Shown here piece by piece: positions 1-8,600 of a stretch of 64,000 nucleotides of DNA. The notes under the pieces are model-generated. The model ran no database searches. It was given only the letters and a program-made list of their open reading frames with translations, and had not been told where the DNA came from. The translations under genes were made by a program, and so were the position numbers. The first letter of the stretch is position 1, and the number at the start of each line of letters is the position of its first letter. Origin of the DNA: Thermohalobaculum sp039028795 (GTDB lineage: Bacteria > Pseudomonadota > Alphaproteobacteria > Rhodobacterales > Rhodobacteraceae); NCBI GenBank assembly GCA_039028795.1, contig JBCCHJ010000021.1:12810-76809 (forward strand), read 5' to 3'.

Positions 1-2
1 TC

Positions 3-836
3 GCGACGCGTATGGTCCAGGGTGTGTTGCGCCGCTCGGTCCTGCCGCTGACCCGGCTGGATCAAGGTGCCAAATCCGCTTCCCTCGCGGGCGTAGGTTA
101 TGTCGGCGTAGTGATTGCGGCACTGGTGGCGATCTCCACAACGGGGCTCGATCTGTCGAACCTGGCCATCGTTGCCGGTGCTCTTTCGGTTGGCATCGGC
201 TTTGGCCTGCAGAACGTCGTTAACAACTTTGTCTCTGGCATCATCCTTTTGATCGAACGGCCGATCAAAGCCGGTGACTGGGTCGAGATCAGCGGCAAAC
301 ATGGAACGGTCCGCAAGGTCAATGTCCGCTCGACGGAAATCCAGACCTTTGACCGCTCGACCATGTTCGTCCCGAACGCCGACCTGATATCCGGCACTGT
401 GACCAACTGGACCCATAGCAACAGCCTGGGTCGTCTGATCGTGAAGGTTGGCGTCGCCTACGGCTCGGATGCGCGCCAGGTTGAGAAAGTGCTGCTAGAG
501 ATCGCCCAGGCGCACCCGATGCTGATGCGCAGACCGGCGCCTTATGTCGTGATGATGGATTTTGGCGCCGACAGTCTGGACTTCGAGATCCGGGGCGTGC
601 TGCGCGACGTGAACTGGATCTTGAATGTCGGCTCAGACATTCGGTTTTCGATCTACGAGCGGTTCAACGAGGAAGGCATCGAGATCCCGTTCGCCCAGCG
701 CGATGTCTACATCAAGAACCTCGGCGAGCTGAATGGCGACAAGGCCAAACCCATCGCACCTCCGACGAAGAACACGGCACCTCCGGTGCCGCCGGGCGAA
801 GGCGACGATGCGCCCGATGGCGGAGAAGCGAGATAG
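3..836 (+). CDS. MscS-family mechanosensitive channel, 5'-truncated by window edge
   Basis: The reading frame is open to the left edge, so the true start lies outside the window. The visible part has a hydrophobic helix, then the MscS pore-helix signature (GALSVGIGFGLQNVVNNF, glycine/alanine-rich TM3), then the beta domain (ERPIKAGDWVEI ... VPNADLISGTVTNW) and a C-terminal alpha/beta domain. Such channels sit in the inner membrane and release solutes on hypo-osmotic shock. The last 30 or so residues are Pro/Ala/Glu-rich. Its stop codon is directly followed by the start of the next gene, so the two are probably co-transcribed. Family assignment is firm; the subfamily (short or long multi-domain N-terminus) cannot be judged. 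Confidence 0.92.
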   Translation, partial: ATRMVQGVLRRSVLPLTRLDQGAKSASLAGVGYVGVVIAALVAISTTGLDLSNLAIVAGALSVGIGFGLQNVVNNFVSGIILLIERPIKAGDWVEISGKHGTVRKVNVRSTEIQTFDRSTMFVPNADLISGTVTNWTHSNSLGRLIVKVGVAYGSDARQVEKVLLEIAQAHPMLMRRPAPYVVMMDFGADSLDFEIRGVLRDVNWILNVGSDIRFSIYERFNEEGIEIPFAQRDVYIKNLGELNGDKAKPIAPPTKNTAPPVPPGEGDDAPDGGEAR

Positions 837-1904
837 ATGATCCGACAGCCGGGTAGAAAAGAACGGGTTGTGGCGGTGCTGGCCGCCTTATGGATCGGCT
901 TACAGAGCCTTGCGATTGCCACTGCGGCGTCGGCGTCAGGGGCGGAGTCCACCAAGGACCGGCTGATCTTCTATGTCGAAGATGCCTTGGCAGCATCGGA
1001 ATTCTATTCGGAAATGACTGCGCTGGATTCGCAGATTTATCGCGCGGCCAATTGGCTCGCCGATGCGGCCGAGGCCGGTCAGGGCGAAGGCGAAGCAATG
1101 ATGCATGCCCGTGCTGTCATTGATCGGGCCAAGAAAGAGATGCCGAAGCTCAGGAGCCGTCTCTCAGAGTTTCCGATCAACGGGCCGTCTTTTCCGCCCG
1201 TGTTCTACTGGTTCAGCGATTGGCCGAAACTGCAATCGGCCTGGTTGGACCAGATGGTGCTGCGTCTAGAGCATCTTGAAGCAGAAAGTGCTGCGGTCGA
1301 TGCGCAGGATTGGGATCGGATTTGGCAAATCCGAGCCCAACGAGAAGAAGATCTCAGCGCCTTTCAGCAGTTCTTCATCGAATCCGACCGCAAGTCACTT
1401 TCCAAAATGCCGGATGATCACCCGGACCGGATGTTAAGCGGGTTCTTCAATAGCCTGGACCCCGTCCAGGTTCTCGCAGCGGAACGGCTTCGGGCCGTAG
1501 ATGAGATCGAGGTCAACCGGCTGACCCTGGAAATCATTCGGATGTCTCAACAATCCGAACAAGAGATGACGCGCATGATCGCTGAGATCGATGGCGTCTT
1601 GCAGCAGCATTATTGGAACCTGCTGCCCTATGCTGTTGTTCTGACCGACGATTCAAATCGGGGCGACCAGGTTGCCAAGGCGGTCGTCGAGCAATATCGC
1701 GATACCTTGGACGTGCTGCGCCGGTGGGTTGTCCACTCTCGCGACCTTACCGATCTTGAAGCGAAATCGCTGCAGGTTGGATGGACGGTGGAATTGCTGC
1801 AGGACTACAATGCCCAGGCATTGAAGATGGACGATCTGCGCACAGAATATGCCGAGGGCTGGAGGATCCGCGCAGCCTTGCTGGCTGATGCGATAGCGCG
1901 GTAA
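837..1904 (+). CDS. Exported helical protein of unknown function, coupled to the MscS gene
   Basis: 355 residues. The N-terminus has a basic stretch, a hydrophobic core (VVAVLAALWIGLQSLAIATA) and an Ala-rich cleavage region, i.e. a signal peptide. The rest is charged and rich in heptad-like Leu/Ala/Glu, predicting mostly helix and some coiled coil, with no catalytic motif I recognise. The ATG abuts the TAG of the channel gene, which implies translational coupling and a periplasmic role linked to the channel or envelope stress. No family name is offered. Confidence 0.75.
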   Translation: MIRQPGRKERVVAVLAALWIGLQSLAIATAASASGAESTKDRLIFYVEDALAASEFYSEMTALDSQIYRAANWLADAAEAGQGEGEAMMHARAVIDRAKKEMPKLRSRLSEFPINGPSFPPVFYWFSDWPKLQSAWLDQMVLRLEHLEAESAAVDAQDWDRIWQIRAQREEDLSAFQQFFIESDRKSLSKMPDDHPDRMLSGFFNSLDPVQVLAAERLRAVDEIEVNRLTLEIIRMSQQSEQEMTRMIAEIDGVLQQHYWNLLPYAVVLTDDSNRGDQVAKAVVEQYRDTLDVLRRWVVHSRDLTDLEAKSLQVGWTVELLQDYNAQALKMDDLRTEYAEGWRIRAALLADAIAR

Positions 1905-1961
1905 ATCGCGGATCGGCCACGAACAACTTGGACTGCCTGCCACAGCAACTAGGAGCCGAAA

Positions 1962-2684
1962 TTGACCAAAGTCCTCTTCCGCGACGATGCCTTTCTGGCC
2001 GAATGCCAGGCCACTGTGACCGCGATCGATGACCGGGGCGGCGTCGTATTGGATCAGACCGTGTTCTACCCGACAGGTGGTGGCCAGCCCGGGGATACCG
2101 GAACTTTGGTCTGGGATAGCGGCGAAATGGCCGTGGCGGTGGCCGTCAAAGGCGATGCACCGGACGAGGTCGTACACGTGCCCGCTGAAGGCGCAACAGT
2201 GCCGCCCGTGGGCGCCCAGGTCACCGCGCGTTTGGACTGGGACCGGCGGCTCCGGCATATGCGGGTTCACACAGGGCTCCATTTGCTCAGCGTGGTGATC
2301 CCACTGCCCGTGACTGGCGGGTCGATCTCGGCCGAAAAGGGCCGTTTGGACTTCGACATGCCGGAGGCGCCAGAGGATAAAGACGCAATCGAACGGGCTT
2401 TGAATGCCTTGATCGAACAGGACCATCCGATTTCCGATGAGTGGATCACTGACGCCGAGCTCGTTGCCAATCCGGAAATGGTGAAAACTATGTCCGTCAA
2501 ACCGCCCATGGGTCAGGGCCATGTTCGCCTGGTCCGGATCGGCGGCGACCCGGATGCGCCGGTGGATCTGCAACCCTGTGGCGGGACCCATGTGCGCTCG
2601 ACCGCCGAGATCGGCCCCGTCCGGCTTGGCAAGATCGAGAAAAAGGGCAAGCAAAACCGCCGCGTTTCGATTTTGATCGACTGA
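1962..2684 (+). CDS. AlaX-type alanyl-tRNA editing protein, TTG start
   Basis: 240 residues matching the free-standing editing domain of alanyl-tRNA synthetase, which hydrolyses Ser- or Gly-tRNA(Ala) in the cytoplasm. The N-terminus carries the AlaRS-like TVFYPTGGGQPGDTG segment. The zinc ligands are visible: HTGLH at residues 103-107 and CGGTH with Cys206 and His210. The length suits the medium AlaX-M class. The start is TTG at 1962, chosen because AGGAG lies six bases upstream and no in-frame ATG precedes the conserved N-terminus. dgkA follows eight bases after the stop, so they may share a transcript. Confidence 0.9.
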   Translation: MTKVLFRDDAFLAECQATVTAIDDRGGVVLDQTVFYPTGGGQPGDTGTLVWDSGEMAVAVAVKGDAPDEVVHVPAEGATVPPVGAQVTARLDWDRRLRHMRVHTGLHLLSVVIPLPVTGGSISAEKGRLDFDMPEAPEDKDAIERALNALIEQDHPISDEWITDAELVANPEMVKTMSVKPPMGQGHVRLVRIGGDPDAPVDLQPCGGTHVRSTAEIGPVRLGKIEKKGKQNRRVSILID

Positions 2685-2692
2685 GGCGCTGG

Positions 2693-3055
2693 ATGCTGGC
2701 CTATCTGAAACGCGAAGCTGCGCGGGTCTGGTCCCGCTGTTGGAACACTCTGGAAGGTATAGGATTTGCCTGGCGCGAGGAATCGAGTTTTTCGCAATGG
2801 GTGTTCGCGAATATAGCCTCAGCCGCTCTGACCTTCGCCGTTGAGATGACGGCAGTCGAGCGGGCACTGATCATCGGTTTCGGCCTGTTGGTTCTGGTGG
2901 TAGAGCTTTTGAACACCGGCATCGAAGCGGCGATCGATCGGATATCTGCGGACCAGCACCCGCTGTCGAAAAAAGCCAAGGACACAGCCTGTGCGGCGGT
3001 GGCGCTGACCGCGATCACGACGGGTGTGGTCTGGATCATCGTGCTGATTGGGTGA
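2693..3055 (+). CDS. dgkA: Diacylglycerol kinase
   Basis: 120 residues, the usual size for the trimeric integral-membrane kinase that phosphorylates diacylglycerol to phosphatidate and recycles lipid by-products. An amphipathic N-terminal region precedes three membrane helices. The family signature is clear: an early Glu in REESSF, then VELLNTGIEAAIDR, and DQHPLSKKAKDTACAAV with catalytic and metal-binding Glu/Asp. It begins eight bases after the AlaX stop. The next gene has its own likely promoter. Confidence 0.95.
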   Translation: MLAYLKREAARVWSRCWNTLEGIGFAWREESSFSQWVFANIASAALTFAVEMTAVERALIIGFGLLVLVVELLNTGIEAAIDRISADQHPLSKKAKDTACAAVALTAITTGVVWIIVLIG

Positions 3056-3097
3056 CTGATCGCGGCCCGACCGATCAAGCATTTTCCCATAGCGTGA

Positions 3098-3110
3098 TAT
3101 GATGTCGTTC
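3098..3110 (+). promoter_or_regulatory. Putative promoter -10 of the EamA exporter transcript
   Basis: TATGAT at 3098-3103 is one mismatch from the consensus -10. At 17-bp spacing the -35 would be a poor TCAAGC (3075-3080). Transcription would begin near 3110, just before the structured leader. Confidence 0.4.
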
Positions 3111-3111
3111 C

Positions 3112-3194
3112 GCTCTCGCCTTTGCGACCTGCGACAGGTAGAGCCAGCAAAGGGCGCAATGTGGTGTCCGGCATGTTGAACGGACACCTTACAT
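3112..3194 (+). ncRNA. Structured 5' leader (candidate cis-regulatory RNA) of the EamA exporter
   Basis: Helices visible by eye: P1 pairs 3117-3125 (CGCCTTTGC) with 3147-3156 (GCAAAGGGCG, one bulged G), nine base pairs. P2, inside it, pairs ACCTG 3127-3131 with CAGGT 3135-3139 around a CGA loop. GCTCT 3112-3116, just upstream, is complementary to AGAGC 3140-3144 in the P1 loop, which gives either a pseudoknot or an alternative fold. A second hairpin pairs GGTGTCCG 3163-3170 with CGGACACC 3181-3188 and extends through ATGT/ACAT (3159-3162 with 3191-3194), covering the start codon at 3193. Aptamer plus start-sequestering hairpin is a riboswitch-like layout. I do not recognise a known class. Confidence 0.5.
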
Positions 3195-4116
3195 GGCCAC
3201 CCTGGTGAGATCTGCAGTGACGGCGCTTTACGCCCGGCCTTCGGTTCTGCTGGTGCTTTGCATGTTGTTTTGGGGCGGTAACGCCATCGCTGGGCAATTG
3301 GCGAAGGGCGAGATCACACCAATGCAGTTGGTGCTATTCCGCTGGATTGGTGTCACGGCGATGATGTGGCCACTTTTCGGGGCCGAGGTTCGTGCGCATT
3401 GGCATATCGCCAGACCGAAGATCTGGCGTGTCATTGCCATGGCGATGCTGGGGTTCACGTTGTTCAATGTGCTGTTTTATCTGGCCTCGTTGGAAACCAG
3501 CGGTGTCAATATCGGCATTCTGCAAGGTGCGATTCCGGTCATCGTCCTGCTTGGCACTTTGTTGGTGCATGGCACCCGGATACGGCCGCTGCAGGCAATC
3601 GGTGTTTTGGTGACGCTGATGGGCGTCGTTTTGGTGGCGACGCATGGCTCGCCGGAAGATATCCTGCGCCTGGACCTGAACCGCGGGGATGCAATTATGC
3701 TGATCGCCTGCGTCTTTTATGCGATTTACGCCGTGCTGCTGCAGGGGAGGCCCGATATGCCGGGGGCGGCCTTCTTTACGCTGATGGCGCCGATTGCCAC
3801 GCTAACGGCGATCCCACCGGCGTTGTGGGAGGCAGCCCAGCCCGGCTATGTCTGGCCGACCGCGACGGGCTGGATGATCTGTCTTTACGTCGCGATCTTC
3901 CCGTCTTGTCTGTCTCAGCTCTTCTTTATGCGCGGGGTTGATCTGCTGGGCCCCGGGCGCGCCGGGGTCTATACGAACCTTGTGCCTGTATTTGCCGCGG
4001 TCTTGGCGGTGGGGCTGCTGGGTCAGGCTTTTGCCTGGTATCACGGCGTGGCCCTGGCTCTGGTGATCGGCGGCATCGTTCTCGCGCAGCGCACGCCAAA
4101 GCCCAAGGACAGTTGA
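3193..4116 (+). CDS. EamA/DMT-family transporter (RhaT-like)
   Basis: 307 residues with about ten hydrophobic segments forming two EamA repeats; the first begins PSVLLVLCMLFWGGNAIAG, typical of drug/metabolite transporters of the inner membrane. The substrate cannot be read from sequence; family members export amino acids, metabolites or toxic amines. The ATG lies inside the base of a strong hairpin and has no good ribosome site except a weak GGA within that hairpin, so translation is probably controlled by the leader. It is convergent with nothing and stands alone. Confidence 0.9.
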   Translation: MATLVRSAVTALYARPSVLLVLCMLFWGGNAIAGQLAKGEITPMQLVLFRWIGVTAMMWPLFGAEVRAHWHIARPKIWRVIAMAMLGFTLFNVLFYLASLETSGVNIGILQGAIPVIVLLGTLLVHGTRIRPLQAIGVLVTLMGVVLVATHGSPEDILRLDLNRGDAIMLIACVFYAIYAVLLQGRPDMPGAAFFTLMAPIATLTAIPPALWEAAQPGYVWPTATGWMICLYVAIFPSCLSQLFFMRGVDLLGPGRAGVYTNLVPVFAAVLAVGLLGQAFAWYHGVALALVIGGIVLAQRTPKPKDS

Positions 4117-4170
4117 TTCCAGGGACTTGGCGTTTTACGCAGGTTCGGGCGAGTGATTTGGGACAGGGAA

Positions 4171-5025
4171 ATGCCTTCGAGTGATCCGACGCTGCTGGTT
4201 TCTACCGATTGGTTGGCCGAACGGCTGACAGCCCCGGATATCCGAATTCTGGATGCCAGCCTTTATCTTCCAACCGACGGGCGCGATGGGCGGGCGCTGT
4301 ATGATCAGGCCCACATTCCCGGCGCACGGTTTTTCGATATCGATGAGATATCGGACGACCATTCACCGCTGCCACATATGCTGCCGCCCCAGGAAAAGTT
4401 CATCAGCCGTGTCCGTAGGATGGGGATCGGCGATGGACACCGCATTATCGTCTACGATCAGCAAGGCATCTACTCGGCCCCGCGCGTATGGTGGATGTTC
4501 CGTCTCTTCGGCCATGAGGATGTCGCCGTGCTGGACGGCGGGCTTGCGAAGTGGCAGGCCGAAGGTCACCCGGTCGACGATGAGCTGGTCGATCCGCGCG
4601 AGCGGCATTTTACCGGACGGCGCAATGCCTCGATGGTCCGGGATGTGACCCAAATGGCCCGCGCCGTGAAACTGCGGGATGAACAAATGGTCGATGCTCG
4701 TGCAGCGGCCCGGTTTCGCGGCGAGGCGCCAGAGCCGCGCGAGGGGCTCAGATCCGGCCATGTGCCTGGCTCGATGAACGTGCCTTTCACTGCGCTGCTG
4801 AATGAAGACGAGACCATGAAATCCGAGGGTGAACTGCGTGAAATCTTCGAAAGCGCAGGCGTCGATCTGACCAAACCGGTGGTTACGACCTGCGGGTCCG
4901 GCATCACAGCATGCATTCTGACCTTGGCCTTGGCACGCCTGGGCCACAGCCGCAACGCGGTTTACGACGGATCATGGGTCGAATGGGGGTCTTATCCGGA
5001 TCTGGATGTGGAAACCGGACCGTGA
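4171..5025 (+). CDS. sseA: 3-mercaptopyruvate/thiosulfate sulfurtransferase, two rhodanese domains
   Basis: 284 residues from ATG 4171, preceded by GGGACAGGGA; a GTG at 4153 is in frame but adds an atypical N-terminus. Two rhodanese domains: the first (residues about 8-125) has the HIPGARFFDID signature, the second (about 155-280) carries HVPGSMNVPF and the active-site loop CGSGITAC with catalytic Cys241. That loop is the mercaptopyruvate sulfurtransferase form. The enzyme moves sulfur from 3-mercaptopyruvate to thiols or cyanide in the cytoplasm. Its 3' end overlaps the next gene by 20 bases. Confidence 0.92.
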   Translation: MPSSDPTLLVSTDWLAERLTAPDIRILDASLYLPTDGRDGRALYDQAHIPGARFFDIDEISDDHSPLPHMLPPQEKFISRVRRMGIGDGHRIIVYDQQGIYSAPRVWWMFRLFGHEDVAVLDGGLAKWQAEGHPVDDELVDPRERHFTGRRNASMVRDVTQMARAVKLRDEQMVDARAAARFRGEAPEPREGLRSGHVPGSMNVPFTALLNEDETMKSEGELREIFESAGVDLTKPVVTTCGSGITACILTLALARLGHSRNAVYDGSWVEWGSYPDLDVETGP

Positions 5026-5614
5026 CCTGCCTGCCTGGGATGCGCGGTTCAAATTCATGACCGGGCTTCTCAAGCCTGGCGATCCAATCGACTATGTCGT
5101 GACTTATCTAGAGATGGAAACGCGACCGACCGCGCCTGTTCCTCCCAGACCAGTTAACCAAAATATTGCGCTGATCCGCGCCCAGGATCCGCCGCCCGAA
5201 TACTTTCTCTATCTCTATAAGTCTGTGGGTGAGGCCCATGAGTGGACTGATTGGTTTGCAAAAAGCGAAGATGAAGTAAAAGGATTTGTCGGAAATCCAA
5301 AAGTTTTGTTGTATAGTCTGATGTTGGATGGGTGGCCTGGAGGCTTCTTCATGCTTGACAGCCGCGATGCCGGTACATGTGACTTGGCCTACTTTGGGCT
5401 GGTTCCACAGGCGGTCGGACGCGGTTTGGGCAGATGGTTCCTGGCCACGGCGGTTGAAACCGGTTGGGATCAGCCGGGCACGGAAAAGATGACCGTGAAC
5501 ACAAATACACTGGACCATCCAAGAGCGCTGGGATTGTATCAAAAGGCAGGGTTTGTCCCGGTCGAAAGAGTAGAGGCGACACGCAACCTGACCCGGGAGC
5601 GAAGAATAAACTAA
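5006..5614 (+). CDS. GNAT-family N-acetyltransferase
   Basis: 202 residues. The acetyl-CoA-binding signature is in the second half (LVPQAVGRGLGRWFL, the Q/R-x-x-G-x-G/A motif), followed by VNTNTLDHPRALGLYQKAGF, characteristic of motif B. The ATG at 5006 lies inside the sulfurtransferase gene; an alternative ATG at 5057 (MTGLLKPGD) is equally credible and would remove the overlap. A stretch around 5260-5320 is A+T-richer than its neighbours. The acceptor substrate is unknown. Overlap with sseA implies co-expression. Confidence 0.85.
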   Translation: MWKPDRDLPAWDARFKFMTGLLKPGDPIDYVVTYLEMETRPTAPVPPRPVNQNIALIRAQDPPPEYFLYLYKSVGEAHEWTDWFAKSEDEVKGFVGNPKVLLYSLMLDGWPGGFFMLDSRDAGTCDLAYFGLVPQAVGRGLGRWFLATAVETGWDQPGTEKMTVNTNTLDHPRALGLYQKAGFVPVERVEATRNLTRERRIN

Positions 5615-5659
5615 CCGCAGAACGCGCGCCGGGCAGATAACAGGAATGAATACCTGAAG

Positions 5660-8600
5660 ATGGGCGAGGCAGGCAGAAAACTAACGATCCGGATGCCGGA
5701 CAATCCCCGGCTTAGATCGGCCGAGGTAGGCAAGCTTCACCTCGACCCCGGCGCCCGTGTGCGCGTCGGCTCTCCGATCATGACGCTGATTTCGCGCAGC
5801 AAGGAACATATGGTGCGCGCGCCGCGCCCGGGCCGGGTTGTGCCTCTGGTCGCGCCGGGCGACGAAGTCAGCGGTGGCGACCCGCTTTATATTCTGAACA
5901 TCGATGAAAAAGCTCTGGCTGAAGCCAAACGCAATGAACGCGAAGTCGTTGCAGTCGAAAAGGCGAAATGGGCCGAGGGCCTGACGCCGGAGGTGATCGA
6001 GCCGGTGATGCGGCAGCGCGCGGAAAGGGCCGCGCGGTCCTACGACTTTACTGGCCTTGTCAGCTCTTGGGCCAAACCGGCCCTGGCGATCGCGCTTTAC
6101 GTTCTGGCCTGCTTTGCGCTTCTGCCGATCCTGAATGCGTTCGGGCGCGACGCGTCGATGGGAACGCTTATCGCGATGTGCATCGGCTGCATTCTGTTCG
6201 GTGCAGTGATCTTCCATCTTTATGCGCCGGACAGCGGCTGGTGGCCGCGCTGGACTGTCAGATTGGTCGCGGCGAGTTGGATCGGTATTTCGTCGATGGC
6301 GATCTTCTATCAGCAGGACACGCCGGATGACATTACGCTGGCCGATGCAACTGCGCCTTTAACCCGACTGTTCGTTGCCCCGGAAGAAGTGTCGATACCT
6401 GTTCCGGATGTTGCCCCGAAAGCTCCGGTTATTCTGGCGTCGGGTATTGCAGCAGGCCCGACAGATGAGTTTCCGGTACCGGACTACGGATTGCCGAAAT
6501 CTGTGCTCGGTGCGCCGGCAGCGCAGCCGGTACCCCATGGCGTCCGGGTCCTGGCATGGGGCCGGGTCGTTCCGACAAATGCTTCCGGCGATGTCCTTGC
6601 CTTTGATCAGACCGATGTGATTGCGGAGCAAATGCTTGCATCAGCCGCCCCCGCGGATGAGGTTCAGGCCGCCCAGAACTCTGCCGCCCTGGCCGCGACC
6701 GCTGAGGAAACAGAGGTGCCGTTGTCCCTGGCAACGGCACCGGATCTCTCGGTGTTCAGAATTCCAGCCCGGGATGGTGGCGGCACGTTGATCGAAGTGG
6801 CCCATGGCTCTGTTGCGCCAGAGCCCACCGCGCCAAAGGCCGATGCTGTTCCTGCGCGCCCCACGAGTGCGGACACCCAATTGCAGGCGCGTACCTCAGA
6901 GGCGATCGAACTGCTTGCTGATGGTGCGGTCCAACCCGACACGTCGGTTACCGCCGTGTCCAGTTGGCTGGGATCGGCTGCGGTTCCGGTCCTATTGGCC
7001 GAAACGACGCATGGGCCGCTTCAGGAACCATTACCCGCGGTCCGAGCAGCCAAGGATGCAGGATTGGCGCAAAGGGACAGCCGGGAAATCCGCTCCACAG
7101 CGGGCCAGGCAAAAATGCCTGCGCTGGCCGCGGCAGACAATGACGGATGGCTGACCAACGGTGCCCTGCCGGTTCTGCAAACCGACAGTGTGGCGGGACC
7201 TGACCCGGATGCAGGGCCAAGCGTTGCCGTGGCGCAGGATACCGCACCGGTTTCCGGCGGCGCCGTTCGTCTGGCATTGTCGGAGGTGGATGTCGCAAAA
7301 CCCGGCCTTTCAACCGGCAGCCGGGAATCCGTAAAATTGGCGGCGGTAGCCGTCATGCAGTCCGATAGCCTGTCCGAGCCGGTGCCCGATGCGGCACCGC
7401 CCGTGGTAGAGGCTCAGGATCTGACCGAAGCAGAGCGCCTGAACGCAAGGGTCGCTTATGCGGCAGACGCTGCTTCAAAACCATCCGTTGACGCGATCAC
7501 CGATGGCTGGCTGGTCGATGCCGAGGTTCCGGTGATGATGTCCGAAGCACCCCGCGGTCCGGAAACCGATCCGGCTGCACCGTCTGCGGGCGAACAAGAC
7601 ACGATTGACGATCAGTTGCTGGCACTCGGTGTTCCTGCCGAGCACGCAGCCACCGAACCACTGGTTTCGGCAAACACACCCAAAGTTGCGCCAAGCGAAG
7701 GCGTCGAGATTGCAATCTTGCAGTCTGATCGCGTCGCCACGCAGGAAATCTCTGATGCGGCGATCCAGTCCGCACTGGCATCATCGGCACCTGCACGGGC
7801 GGCTGTCCCATCTTTTCTCAGACCAGGATTAGATCCTGACGTGGTGCTCTACGCCCAGCGTAATGCAGCCCGCGACGGTTGGATGTTTGACCAAGCCGAT
7901 CGCCTGGCGACGGTAAAAGCAGAAACCGACCTGGTCCTGGCATTGGAGGATGATCAGAACCCGGCCAGCGATGCGCCTGCACCGGCTGCCTCGCCTGTTG
8001 AGGGAGACGACGCAGTTTCGGCCCCAAGTGCTGATGCAGGTCCGGTCGAACTGGCGGTTCTGGAAGGTGGCCTTAACACGACCGTCGGTTTTGGCGCACC
8101 GGTATCCGCCTTGAACGGTCTTGGCATCGTATCGCTTGCGCGGCCTGTCAGCGATGCACTGCAAGTGGCCGCGGCACCGGCGGACGTGCCGGTTGTTCCG
8201 CCATGGCAGCCCGAGCCCGAGCCGGCCCTGGCTGAACGCGTCATGCTGTTCCTGTTCTACGATGACCCGCGTCTGAAGGACGTGCCGGGCGTTGGCGATG
8301 ACTGGCAGCCCTTGATGTCACCGGATCTTGCCGCCGCGATCGAAACTAGCAAGGTCGAAGCGGTGAACGAAGTCCTCGAGGTTACCAATTGGTGCGCTGC
8401 CGCTAACGATCCCGGTGGCAAGAAAGAGAAATTCCTGCCCGGAGGCGCCTATCGGACTGCGGTGCTTGGGGACCGGATCCGGTTGTTACAGGTTCGCGTG
8501 GCACTGCCCGACGACAAGTTGGCTCAGTTGGAACAGGAAGTCCCTGTCTTCGGTGATGGGCCGTCGGGCTTCTTCCATAATAAGATGCCGCTCTTTGGTG

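Noticed and set aside
1653..2867. 404-codon minus-strand frame opposite the exported protein and alaX
   Set aside because: Shadow frame in G+C-rich DNA; the plus-strand genes have clear families or signals.
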